Below, piece after piece: positions 7,266-15,040 of a DNA stretch of 42,252 bases; the first letter of the stretch is position 1, and each line of letters starts with the position of its first letter. The stretch spans positions 1 to 42,252 of the forward strand of contig CALVTM010000020.1 of NCBI GenBank assembly GCA_944362615.1, written 5' to 3'. This stretch comes from an uncultured Clostridia bacterium. GTDB lineage: Bacteria > Bacillota > Clostridia > Christensenellales > Pumilibacteraceae. The translations under genes and the position numbers were made by a program. Under the pieces are notes generated by a model. The model had not been told where the DNA came from. It was given only the letters and a program-made list of their open reading frames with translations, and searched no databases.

Positions 7266-7919
7266 ATGAGTATATTTGAGAGTTATCAAGCAAATCGTAG
7301 TTTGTACTATACCATTTTGCTTGCAGAACTGATGCCAAATGGATATACATGGGCTGCGGACATAGTGTTGCCAATTTTTTTGTGCGCTGACGATGCTAAA
7401 ATCAGGAGCATCATCAGTAGCAGGGATTTTCAGAAACTGAAGTCATCTCGCTCAATTGAAATGCATAAGAGCTTTGTGCTGTCGATGTGTGCCAATAAGG
7501 AGTTCTTTGGTATGAAAGAAGACGAATTATTGGCATTGGACATCAGGCAAGATGCAATCATGTTGATAGAAGAACTGTCAAAAGATGTTACCTGTGCCGA
7601 TCCACTGTTGAAGCTTGTACGTTTGCAGAAGGAAAAGGGTTGCCTTTCATCATTGCTTGCATTGCTGTTGTACTCGCAGGGAAAGAATGACAGCAGGACC
7701 GCATCGATGCTTGGGAAAGCACTAAAAAATGGAGATCTTGACGCCGGGGTTGTGTGGCTTGCGCTTTCGGATGCGGCTGACAGAGCAGCAATTTATCAAC
7801 AAATGTCTGCAAAATTGACAGAGCTGTGTTTGTATCCTGAGTTATCAAACATATTGTTCAAAACATATGGTGTGGAAAATATTGCGGAATCGCATAATTC
7901 CCAAATTAAGAAAATTTAG
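7266..7919 (+). CDS. Hypothetical helical protein, 217 aa
   Basis: Not recognised. Predicted all-alpha, with several Leu/Ala helices (LLKLVRLQKEKGCLSSLLAL and GKALKNGDLDAGVVWLALSD) that resemble degenerate helical repeats. It has no signal peptide, transmembrane helix or P-loop. It starts 2 bp after the protease stop and ends 12 bp before the second VirD4-like ATPase, so it is certainly co-expressed with both. It may link the protease to the ATPase, or regulate one of them (inference from position only). Confidence 0.65.
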   Translation: MSIFESYQANRSLYYTILLAELMPNGYTWAADIVLPIFLCADDAKIRSIISSRDFQKLKSSRSIEMHKSFVLSMCANKEFFGMKEDELLALDIRQDAIMLIEELSKDVTCADPLLKLVRLQKEKGCLSSLLALLLYSQGKNDSRTASMLGKALKNGDLDAGVVWLALSDAADRAAIYQQMSAKLTELCLYPELSNILFKTYGVENIAESHNSQIKKI

Positions 7920-7931
7920 GAGAAAGATTTA

Positions 7932-10085
7932 ATGAATAATAGCAGTCTTAATTATGAAGAATGTATAGCTTTTGCTAATGCGATTCCTATGGCTGAACAT
8001 ACACGCCTTCGTACGCTTGAAGATCTTAAGAACAGCGAAGATTCCGTGGTCAGCAAGTTTAATAAGGCTAGAAAAAAGACAGGCGTTCTACTTTCTACAA
8101 GGATTAATGATGAGACTAATGAGCTTGTAACATACTTTGCCAAAAAGTTAACCCATACGCTCGTCATTGGTTCGTCTGGATCAGGTAAGTCGCAGGGGTT
8201 CGGCATGAACACACTCATGAATCTTGACGGCACAATTAGTTATATTGTTGCTGATCCTAAAGGTGAGTATTATCGCAATACATATAGCAGACTTGCAGAA
8301 GTTTATGGGGCTGAAAACGTAAAGTGTATAGATTTCATGAATCCTGCCCTAACGGACTATCATATAAATCATCTTTACGTGCTGGCAATTCAATGGTTGA
8401 AGGTCGCTAAATCTAAAAAAACTAAGGGTGAAAAAAAAGTTGTTCTAGACCATATTGTCGGCAAGATAAAAAAATATTATGATGTTCTGTTTACTGTCAA
8501 AAGCATTAAAGATCCATCCTGGGAAGAGACGGCAAAAAATTTCATATTAGCTATTACCTACGCGCTATTTGAAGATTTGACATTAACAAATAGCAAAGCT
8601 AAAAGAACCAGAAGATGCAGGACTACTCCTGATGTTATAAACTTCACCACTATTAATAAAATTTTTCAAAGTTTTACTTGGGAAAATTCAAGAAGTTCTT
8701 TTAATGATGGGGGGTTTTTGACAAACCGAGGAAAGGACTCTTTGGCATATCGCTATTCAAATGCTATTATTAATAATGCGAGTGGGACTCGCGCAAATTA
8801 TATGGGCTTTGTAGCAAATTATCTTAAGGAAATAGACGATGCGAGGATTGCACATATCTCAGCTTACAATGATTTTGATGTGTCGTCTCTTGGTAGAAAA
8901 CCGCAGATCATTTTCTTTATATATGATATTAGTGACGTTACAATACGAGACTATGTAAATAGAGTAATTGCTCAGAATATATCTGAGCTTCTTGAGTATA
9001 CCCACAGGACGGTAAAGCCGTTAGATGTACCTGTAGTTTATTACATTGATGAGTTTCCAACATTACTTCCATCGCCGGTGTTCCCGAATATTTTGGCGAC
9101 AGGCAGAGGGTCTAACATCTTCTTACAGATGGTAATACAGTCTTATTCGCAGCTCCAGGCCAGATACCCTGACGAGTACAGGGCGATGATCGAAAATTGT
9201 GATTATCAGTTCTTTATTGGTACTAATGATGCGGATACGGCAAAAAAGTTCAGCGATGAGCTTGGCAAGAGGGTTGTTCCTGATCCGGCTGCTTTCTTAC
9301 AGGGTAATTTTATAACTCAGACGACCCCAGTTGTTTCTGAAGACTATCTTATGCATCGCATGGAGGATGGTGAGGTGTTCATAAAGGTCCATAGAAGGCA
9401 GCCCATTCACGGGTTCTTTCAGTTCTTTTATAAGACTGACCAGTATAAAAATTATCCTGTTACGGATAGGTCAGCAAAAGAACTTGAAAGTAGACCTATC
9501 ATAACATATGACGCGCCTTGGCTTCACCCTGACGAAGATGATGACGAAGACATATTCAGTGATAGGCGATTCAGTAAGCGCAGACGAAACATTCAATTTG
9601 ATGAGGAAGACGAGCTTGATGATATTTTCTTTGGCGATGATGGAGATGAGTCCAATATGTCAGACGAAGATGAGCTTGCGCACGATGAAAAAATACTTTC
9701 TGAAGGTGTAATTTCTGAAGATAAAGAAGAATTAGCCAACCTTTATCCGGAAGGTTTTGATGTCGTGGCAGAGGCTGTCCGTGTAAGCAAAAGTGAAATA
9801 GATAGGGCTCTTGCCATAACCTATAAGAAAGACTTATCGTTATGGGCGAGTGAGTCAGAGTTTGAAAACATCGTCATGACTTGCATAGAAAAAGTTGTTG
9901 CAATGAACAAAGACTGGACTCGCCTTGACGCTGTTATGCAGGCAGCAAAAGAACTTGCTGCGGTTTGCCGTTGTTGCAGTAGCAATAAAAAGATTCTTGA
10001 TGTGCATACTCGAATGCTCCATGAATTCAAAATAGCAACGGACGAGGAATATTTATTATTAAGGAAGCAAATCTGGGGTAACTGA
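7932..10085 (+). CDS. Second VirD4/TraG-like ATPase, 717 aa, with acidic C-terminal extension
   Basis: HerA-FtsK superfamily ATPase related to TraG/VirD4. Walker A GSSGSGKS (residues 80-87) is canonical. ADPKGEYYRNT follows, and Walker B with the family signature is YYIDEFPTLLPSP (D373, E374), then ILATGRGSNIFLQMVIQSYS and CDYQFFIGTND. There is no N-terminal membrane segment, as in the ATPase at 3633 but unlike true coupling proteins. After about residue 530 comes a very acidic stretch (DEDDDEDIF and further D/E runs) and a helical C-terminal domain of about 100 residues not normally seen in TraG. It is co-transcribed with the ClpP-like gene. Two different cytosolic VirD4-like motors in one cluster without conjugation genes is unusual. 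Confidence 0.85.
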   Translation: MNNSSLNYEECIAFANAIPMAEHTRLRTLEDLKNSEDSVVSKFNKARKKTGVLLSTRINDETNELVTYFAKKLTHTLVIGSSGSGKSQGFGMNTLMNLDGTISYIVADPKGEYYRNTYSRLAEVYGAENVKCIDFMNPALTDYHINHLYVLAIQWLKVAKSKKTKGEKKVVLDHIVGKIKKYYDVLFTVKSIKDPSWEETAKNFILAITYALFEDLTLTNSKAKRTRRCRTTPDVINFTTINKIFQSFTWENSRSSFNDGGFLTNRGKDSLAYRYSNAIINNASGTRANYMGFVANYLKEIDDARIAHISAYNDFDVSSLGRKPQIIFFIYDISDVTIRDYVNRVIAQNISELLEYTHRTVKPLDVPVVYYIDEFPTLLPSPVFPNILATGRGSNIFLQMVIQSYSQLQARYPDEYRAMIENCDYQFFIGTNDADTAKKFSDELGKRVVPDPAAFLQGNFITQTTPVVSEDYLMHRMEDGEVFIKVHRRQPIHGFFQFFYKTDQYKNYPVTDRSAKELESRPIITYDAPWLHPDEDDDEDIFSDRRFSKRRRNIQFDEEDELDDIFFGDDGDESNMSDEDELAHDEKILSEGVISEDKEELANLYPEGFDVVAEAVRVSKSEIDRALAITYKKDLSLWASESEFENIVMTCIEKVVAMNKDWTRLDAVMQAAKELAAVCRCCSSNKKILDVHTRMLHEFKIATDEEYLLLRKQIWGN

Positions 10086-10127
10086 TGTTTTATATAATAC
10101 ATTAAGAAAAATCTCATAATAAAGAAG

Positions 10128-10160
10128 AGGGGATGTATATCGTGGTTGGTAGCATCCCCT
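10128..10160 (+). terminator. Probable terminator after the second ATPase gene
   Basis: AGGGGATG (10128-10135) pairs with CATCCCCT (10153-10160) around a 17-nt loop, followed by GTTTAAATTT. It is placed between the ATPase stop and the next promoter motif at 10217. The T-run is weak. Confidence 0.5.
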
Positions 10161-10216
10161 GTTTAAATTTATATACACAACTTGAGTGTAAAAATATTAT
10201 TAAAAAAATTAAATTT

Positions 10217-10261
10217 TTTTACAAAAAGAAGTTCTTTAATTCTATATATATAGTGAAAGGG
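10217..10261 (+). promoter_or_regulatory. Cluster-specific promoter-like motif, copy B
   Basis: TTTTACAAAAA (10217-10227), 15 bp, TATATATATAG (10243-10253), then TGAAAGGG. Outside the spacer it is nearly identical to copy A at 6250. The spacer sequences differ, so selection seems to act on the two boxes and on the GTGAAAGGG extension. It precedes the 55-residue zinc-ribbon gene by about 75 nt. Confidence 0.65.
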
Positions 10262-10334
10262 TAATGAGGAGGATGTTCTTAATAATGTTAAACTAAATAG
10301 AATTTTATATTGTTAATTTAAAGGAGGTCTTATT

Positions 10335-10502
10335 ATGAACAATACACCAGAAGGAAGGTTATGTAGCTGCGGCAAAGGCGTCTATATTCCATTTAAAAGG
10401 GAAACGACAACGTTTGCTGACGGAAAGAAAGAGGTCGTTGAAATATATAAGTGCTCAGATTGTGGGCAGATTGTTCGTTTCATAGTCTACAAAGACCTTT
10501 AA
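10335..10502 (+). CDS. Small zinc-ribbon protein, 55 aa
   Basis: Too short for many gene finders but well supported: AAGGAGG 7 bp before the ATG, its own promoter motif, and a hairpin after the stop. It has two Cys pairs, CSC near residue 10 and CSDCG near residue 42, separated by a beta-rich linker (YIPFKRETTTF, EVVEIYKC). This is the layout of a single zinc ribbon. No other domain is present. Free-standing zinc ribbons of this size usually bind nucleic acid or a protein partner; which one cannot be told here. Confidence 0.7.
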   Translation: MNNTPEGRLCSCGKGVYIPFKRETTTFADGKKEVVEIYKCSDCGQIVRFIVYKDL

Positions 10503-10514
10503 TGTGGAGATTGC

Positions 10515-10553
10515 AAAGCCGAGGGGCTGAGTGCTAATCGGCTCCTCGGCTTT
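10515..10553 (+). terminator. Hairpin after the zinc-ribbon gene (attenuator or partial terminator)
   Basis: AAAGCCGAGGGGCT pairs with GGCTCCTCGGCTTT across a short loop. Only three T follow, so read-through into the glycine-rich gene at 10604 is likely. Its position mirrors the hairpin at 6511-6548 after the other tiny gene. Confidence 0.6.
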
Positions 10554-10603
10554 CAGAGCCACAATAGTAAAATTTGCAATTAAAATCCAATGGAGAAAAT
10601 CAC

Positions 10604-11758
10604 ATGAGAAAGTCTGCATTTATAATAATTTCTGCTGTAGTGGCGGTGGTTTTGACGGGTATAATTCTTATTTCAGTGTTTTGTTTTCGCGGTTGTGTCA
10701 AAGATGGCTCTGACAAAGTTGCGATTGACGGTACGAGAACGATAACATTTGGCTATGCCGACGACCGCAATAATACCACTTTAGAGGATATGGCTGGTAG
10801 GGAGTGTCTAGTTATAGTGGGCAATTCCACTTCGTGGGACGACTTGCATATCAAAACGGATGCAAAGCATGTAATTATAAGTGGTCTCAGGATTACCTGT
10901 TCTAGTGGTACGGTGTTATCTATCTCATCGTCGTCGATGATTGAACTAACTAACGTTAATTTTGAAACTGGCAATGGTGGATGTGCGGTAAACATAGCAT
11001 CGGTTAATGCTGAACTGGTAATCGGCGGAAGCGTTACCCTTTCTGGCGGTGCTGGGCTACCGCAGCAAAATGGCGGACAGGCGCTTTGGGCTGAGTCGCT
11101 TACCATATCAGGTGATGGTCATCTTACTTTAAACGGAGGCAAAGCTGGTGTCGGTAGAGATGGATCATCGGGTATGGATGCCTCTGATTACAACCGAAAT
11201 ATCACCAAGGCTGATTGGTTTTCGAACGGAAGGAATGGATCTAATGGGAGTGATGGCGGCGATGGCGAAAATGGCATTGCTGCCGGTAGAGGAGGAGATG
11301 CGCTGGCTTGTGCACGCCTTACTGTAAGTGGGAACGTAAGAATAACAGCTAAAGGCGGAGCTGGAAATAGAAGCGGATCGGGTGGTGATGGCGGCGACGG
11401 CGGCGACGCAGAAGGGGCCATCAAAGGACAACCTATCTCCATGGCGGACTATATCGGCGGTGTTGGCGGCGACGGCGGAGATGCTGGTTCGGGCGCGGAT
11501 GAACAGAGGCCTGGCTATGGTTTGGTGTGCGACTATGCATCTATATCTGGTTCGGCAAGCGTCTCATCAAAAATAGGCGCACGTGGTAGTGCTGGCAAGG
11601 CAGGCGAGCCAGGAGAAGGAGGTTATGGCGGCTTTTCAATGAATGGCGGGGCGAACGCTTCAGGCACGTCTGGTAATCCCGGAGCTGACGGCAAAGAATT
11701 AGAGAATACTGCCCTTACAGATTATAATATCGGGACTTTGATAGGAAAGATTAATTAA
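10604..11758 (+). CDS. Membrane-anchored glycine-rich beta-helix-like surface protein, 384 aa
   Basis: The first 33 residues form a basic start (MRKSAF) followed by one hydrophobic helix (IIISAVVAVVLTGIILISVF), so the protein is an N-anchored or secreted cell-surface protein. Residues about 50-190 have short beta-strand repeats typical of right-handed beta-helix carbohydrate-binding-like domains. Residues about 190-370 contain many Gly-Gly-Asp-Gly turns, such as GGDGGDGG and GEPGEGGYGG, that look like polyglycine or collagen-like loops inserted between strands (LTVSGNVRITAKGG). The start is fixed by GGAG 8 bp upstream. It is the only exported product I see in the cluster, so it may be the part of the system that meets the outside, or a substrate of the transglutaminase-like protein (inference). 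Confidence 0.65.
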   Translation: MRKSAFIIISAVVAVVLTGIILISVFCFRGCVKDGSDKVAIDGTRTITFGYADDRNNTTLEDMAGRECLVIVGNSTSWDDLHIKTDAKHVIISGLRITCSSGTVLSISSSSMIELTNVNFETGNGGCAVNIASVNAELVIGGSVTLSGGAGLPQQNGGQALWAESLTISGDGHLTLNGGKAGVGRDGSSGMDASDYNRNITKADWFSNGRNGSNGSDGGDGENGIAAGRGGDALACARLTVSGNVRITAKGGAGNRSGSGGDGGDGGDAEGAIKGQPISMADYIGGVGGDGGDAGSGADEQRPGYGLVCDYASISGSASVSSKIGARGSAGKAGEPGEGGYGGFSMNGGANASGTSGNPGADGKELENTALTDYNIGTLIGKIN

Positions 11759-11784
11759 TGTAGTCAATTCCATTTTGTGATGAT

Positions 11785-11804
11785 TGCATTTCAATGCAGT
11801 TTTG
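11785..11804 (+). terminator. Weak hairpin between the glycine-rich and Cys-rich genes
   Basis: TGCAT (11785-11789) pairs with ATGCA (11794-11798) and is followed by GTTTTGC. The stem is short; it may be only a weak pause or partial terminator. Confidence 0.25.
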
Positions 11805-11838
11805 CTAGAGCTCAATTAAAAATTAAGGAGAAAAACCC

Positions 11839-11976
11839 ATGAAAAAAAGTTGTTGCGATTGTATTTTTTTTACATACCTTGGTAGTGCAGAGCAGCCCTA
11901 TTGCAAACACTATGCCAAATTTATTAAAAACATCTATGAATCGGATGACTGCCTTTGCTTCAAGGCAAGATGGTAA
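11839..11976 (+). CDS. Small cysteine-rich protein, 45 aa
   Basis: ATG with AAGGAG 8 bp upstream. The 45 residues contain seven Cys: SCCDC near the N-terminus, PYCKHY in the middle and DDCLC near the end. This fits a compact metal-binding knuckle, or a scaffold with disulfides if exported, but there is no signal sequence. Its last codons overlap the earliest possible start of the next gene, so the two are translationally coupled. Similar tiny Cx2C...YC...C proteins are common in Clostridia and have no assigned role. Confidence 0.6.
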   Translation: MKKSCCDCIFFTYLGSAEQPYCKHYAKFIKNIYESDDCLCFKARW

Positions 11977-11984
11977 GATGGACT

Positions 11985-12785
11985 ATGGACACATCAAATT
12001 TTTATTTTAACCGACTCACTGAATTAGAAAAGGCGGCGTATCGTCTTCTTAAAACACATATAGAAAATTACGAAGCGTTTCCTCTACGCATAGACGAAGC
12101 ATATAACATTGATTCGGAAGAAGTGGTTCACGGTCTTCTTATGGATTTGCCCCAGCTTGTACAATTTCCATTGTTGAGCGGCATTACAATCTCGACGATG
12201 AGCAATGGTACCGCCATCATAGAGGCGTCTGGGTATTCTTGCTCTCGCGCAGAGGCAGAGGAAACTCTTGCAAAGGCCAGTGCAATATGTATGGAGATGG
12301 AGCACCTTCGCTCTGATAAAGATGAGCAGCAACGCAGATTAATAGTGGGCGTTGTTAAGGCTCTGCGTGGAAAGGCGCGCTATTGGTTGCGCAAGCAGCA
12401 GAGCATTTCATCTGAGTCCCCCAAAGGTGTTTTACTGGACAGCAACGCTATCTGTACAGGGTTTTCGCGGACAATAACTCTTATATTGAGGATGCTTAAG
12501 CTTCCGGTTATCAGTCTTCGTTGCAGAATTAAAGCGGCATATTCATTATATGGTCAAGACATGGCACACATGATTAACGCAATCTGGACAAATGACGGTT
12601 GGGTTTTCTTTGATCCCGTCAGCAGTATGGCAAGGACGGAAGATCGCAGCATTATTGCAAAAGAGCTACTGCAGGGTTATCACAGAAAAGACTATTCAGA
12701 TGGTGATTATTATGCGCCGTTCTTCTATAATGCCAGAACAGTACAAGAAAAATACAAAATGTGGGGAAATGAAAAGTGGGAGTAG
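11985..12785 (+). CDS. Transglutaminase-like cysteine protease-fold protein, 266 aa
   Basis: The C-terminal half matches the transglutaminase-like core: Cys157 in AICTGFSRTITLILRML (usual AxCxGYAxxxxxLLR), His195 in MAHMINAIWTNDGW (usual HxWNEVY) and Asp210 in FFDPVSS (usual DPT). The N-terminal about 120 residues are a separate helical/beta domain I do not recognise. In this fold the triad can cleave peptides or crosslink Gln and Lys. The start at 11985 is the ATG nearest a weak AAGATGG site; 11970 is an alternative overlapping the preceding small gene. The radical SAM gene begins 2 bp after its stop. I infer a role in maturing another cluster protein. Confidence 0.65.
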   Translation: MDTSNFYFNRLTELEKAAYRLLKTHIENYEAFPLRIDEAYNIDSEEVVHGLLMDLPQLVQFPLLSGITISTMSNGTAIIEASGYSCSRAEAEETLAKASAICMEMEHLRSDKDEQQRRLIVGVVKALRGKARYWLRKQQSISSESPKGVLLDSNAICTGFSRTITLILRMLKLPVISLRCRIKAAYSLYGQDMAHMINAIWTNDGWVFFDPVSSMARTEDRSIIAKELLQGYHRKDYSDGDYYAPFFYNARTVQEKYKMWGNEKWE

Positions 12786-12787
12786 TA

Positions 12788-13387
12788 ATGGGGCGCGTCG
12801 CTCTCATTCTTGCAGATATTAAAGTGCTTGGAAGGGGAAGCGCGATCTGTGTCTGGTTCCAAGGCTGTGGCAGGCGATGTCATAACTGTGAGACTCCTGA
12901 ATTTCAGCCTCTTCTTCCTTCGGTCGATTTGTCTTCGGCTTTAAGAAAGTTCGAAGACAGCATTGCCGTTTCCGCGCCCGATTCACTTGTCATTTCTGGC
13001 GGAGAACCGCTTTCAACTCAGAATAAGAACGCAACGCTTGAATTTATAAAAACATATCGTAAGTCTGTCATTCGTTCAGGATTAAGACCTCTTGTCTTCC
13101 TCTATACGGGATATACTCTTGAAGAGCTCAAAATAATGGCTGACGAAACGACTGATGAGTTACTTAAAGTGATAGATATTCTCATAGATGGCGAATACAT
13201 CGATGAGAAGCGTACCAACAGCGGAGGCGCCGGTAGTAGTAATCAGCGTATTATCGCAATTAACCCGGCATACGCAAAGATTGCCAGGGAATATGCAACC
13301 CGAGAAAGACGACAGCAATTTGCTTGGAGCGAACAGGCAAAAAAATTTATACTTGTAGGTTTAAAAGGAGGCAAATTTAATGATTGA
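12788..13387 (+). CDS. NrdG-like radical SAM protein, 199 aa
   Basis: A 4Fe-4S radical SAM enzyme of the small activating-enzyme type. Cys27, Cys31 and Cys34 form CGRRCHNC (CxxxCxxC), preceded by VWFQGC and followed by ETPEFQ, which is the NrdG layout. SGGEPLS (the GGE motif for SAM) and FLYTGYTLEEL are also conserved, and the DGEYIDEKR region matches NrdG tails. GGGAG lies 5 bp before this ATG. In NrdG the partner is a glycyl radical enzyme, but none is encoded nearby. The partner may be elsewhere, or it may be a cluster protein; the glycine-rich protein at 10604 and the small peptide at 6361 are candidates (speculative). It overlaps the AAA+ gene by 8 bp. Confidence 0.8.
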   Translation: MGRVALILADIKVLGRGSAICVWFQGCGRRCHNCETPEFQPLLPSVDLSSALRKFEDSIAVSAPDSLVISGGEPLSTQNKNATLEFIKTYRKSVIRSGLRPLVFLYTGYTLEELKIMADETTDELLKVIDILIDGEYIDEKRTNSGGAGSSNQRIIAINPAYAKIAREYATRERRQQFAWSEQAKKFILVGLKGGKFND

Positions 13388-14960
13388 ACTTGAAAAACAG
13401 CTCGAACAGACGCTTAAAAGCGAGGTGGGGCGTATAGTGGTTCTATATGGTAACGTGCTTGATGTCTATACGGAGCGTTTCATTACACTCAGACAGCTCC
13501 TGCAGGGTGTGGCAAAGAGCTTAAGCTTATCTAAAATAATTACCTATTTCAATCCGACCGAGCAACGACTTGGCATTGACGATGGGCTTAGCTTATATAA
13601 AAGCGATGATGAGTGTGTTGTCAGTTTAAACAAACTACAAGCTGAGCTTATTTCTGGCAAAAGTCTGCCTGTCATCGATTTGAGTGCTGTAAATACCGAG
13701 TCGCACGCTTATAAGGAAACTTTGTCGCAACTACCAGCTATCTTTGCAAATAATGAAAACATTGGCAATGCAAAACTTGTGATAATTTCGGCTTCTGGCA
13801 AACCTTTTGAAAACTCGAATTTTGCGCCATTTGTTACTTTTCTAAAAGTTGAATTGCCAGACTTCAGTGAAGTAAAGGCTGCAATAAAAGCGACGATAGG
13901 AGATGATATATCAGCACAAGACGTCTCTATGCTTACAAAGTCGATGAATGGCAAACCAATGCGTATAATCTGCGATAAATTATATGAACTTAGGCTTGAA
14001 ATACAGAACACGCTTCTCAAAAATGTACTTCGTGAACGATTTGGCAAGGTTGTCTCTTTGCCTGACTTCACTGACATTGACAGACTTTTTAAGGGCCAAC
14101 GCGAAATAGTGCCAAGATATAAAAATTTGTTGAAAGGCATATGTCTCGGCAGACAGGCGACCGAAAATATGTCTGGTATGTTCTTATTTACGGGCCTACC
14201 TGGCACGGGTAAAACTTACCTTGCCAGCTTGACTGCGTCGGTATTCGGCTCTAAGGATTACGGCTACATAAACCTCGCGAACTATAAATCAGCCTATGGG
14301 ATATTTGGCTCAGAGCGCGGTTATGTCGGCTACGGGCAGACCAGTGTAGCTGCTCAGCAAATCAAGTCGCATCGCGTTGTCGTTTTAGATGAAATAGATA
14401 AGTGCGAAGACTTGTTAGGTTTGACAAATGCCTTACTATCAGTTTCATCCACTGGTACGCTTACAGATAATAATGGTGAGCTAATTGATATGAGGGATAA
14501 AATTCTTGTCTTCATCTCAAACCTCGGCTCTGACATTATAAAGAACTGGCATGGCTCATATGAAGAAATGGCACGTGCTGTCGTTGCCGATATGAAGTGC
14601 AATTTTTTTGCGGGCAGACTTGCTCCGCTCTTTGATCGCTTTGCTGGTAACGTATTTGTCTTTGAACCCCTCAGCGTTGAGACTCTCACCGATATAGCTA
14701 AAAATAAGCTTGAAGAAGAGGTCGAACGCCTTGCAACATATTATCCTAATATCGGCTTCAGCCTGTCAAGGTCAGCAGAAACTGAATTAAAGAGAATTAT
14801 TGCCGGTCGTAAAATCACATCCGGCAGACAGGTTGCCGCAATTGTTCGCAACGAGTTGCTGGCAGATCTCAACGATGTATTAAGTAAGTATGTAGACAGT
14901 CCGGAAGAAATCAATTGTCTGACAGTACGTTATGAGAGCGGAAAGTTTACACTTATGTAA
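13380..14960 (+). CDS. AAA+ ATPase with degenerate first module, 526 aa
   Basis: The C-terminal half is a complete AAA+ module: Walker A GLPGTGKT (residues 272-279), Walker B VVVLDEIDKCED (D337, E338), sensor-1-like LVFISNLG, a GRLAPLFDRFAG box that carries the arginine finger, and a C-terminal lid with SGRQVAAIVRNEL. The first about 230 residues have the outline of a second, nucleotide-binding-defective module (RIVVLYGNVLDVYTERF, then KLVIISASGKPF). This resembles double-module unfoldases of the CDC48/ClpB type. The start has AAGGAGG 8 bp upstream and overlaps the radical SAM stop. As the only classical AAA+ remodeler here, it is the best candidate unfoldase for the ClpP-like protease, although no true IGF docking loop is evident. 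Confidence 0.8.
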   Translation: MIELEKQLEQTLKSEVGRIVVLYGNVLDVYTERFITLRQLLQGVAKSLSLSKIITYFNPTEQRLGIDDGLSLYKSDDECVVSLNKLQAELISGKSLPVIDLSAVNTESHAYKETLSQLPAIFANNENIGNAKLVIISASGKPFENSNFAPFVTFLKVELPDFSEVKAAIKATIGDDISAQDVSMLTKSMNGKPMRIICDKLYELRLEIQNTLLKNVLRERFGKVVSLPDFTDIDRLFKGQREIVPRYKNLLKGICLGRQATENMSGMFLFTGLPGTGKTYLASLTASVFGSKDYGYINLANYKSAYGIFGSERGYVGYGQTSVAAQQIKSHRVVVLDEIDKCEDLLGLTNALLSVSSTGTLTDNNGELIDMRDKILVFISNLGSDIIKNWHGSYEEMARAVVADMKCNFFAGRLAPLFDRFAGNVFVFEPLSVETLTDIAKNKLEEEVERLATYYPNIGFSLSRSAETELKRIIAGRKITSGRQVAAIVRNELLADLNDVLSKYVDSPEEINCLTVRYESGKFTLM

Positions 14961-14975
14961 GTAAATACAGCTATG

Positions 14976-15003
14976 TTGACAAAACTGCACTACTGATTAT
15001 AAC
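14976..15003 (+). promoter_or_regulatory. Sigma-A type promoter for the fifth cluster operon
   Basis: TTGACA (14976-14981), 16 bp, TATAAC (14998-15003). It lies just past the AAA+ stop codon and 38 bp before the ATG at 15041. Unlike the three internal motifs at 6250, 6590 and 10217, this one fits the vegetative consensus. Confidence 0.5.
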
Positions 15004-15040
15004 TGATTATATATAACTATAAATACCTGAGAGGCAAACT

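Noticed and set aside
10531..10713. 60-codon plus-strand frame across the start of the glycine-rich gene
   Set aside because: It overlaps the hairpin and the well-supported start at 10604 in another frame, and has no ribosome site.
14750..14765. IGF tripeptide in the AAA+ protein as a ClpP-docking loop
   Set aside because: It sits in the small C-terminal lid domain, in the usual strand before a helix, not in the exposed loop where ClpX and ClpA carry IGF/IGL.
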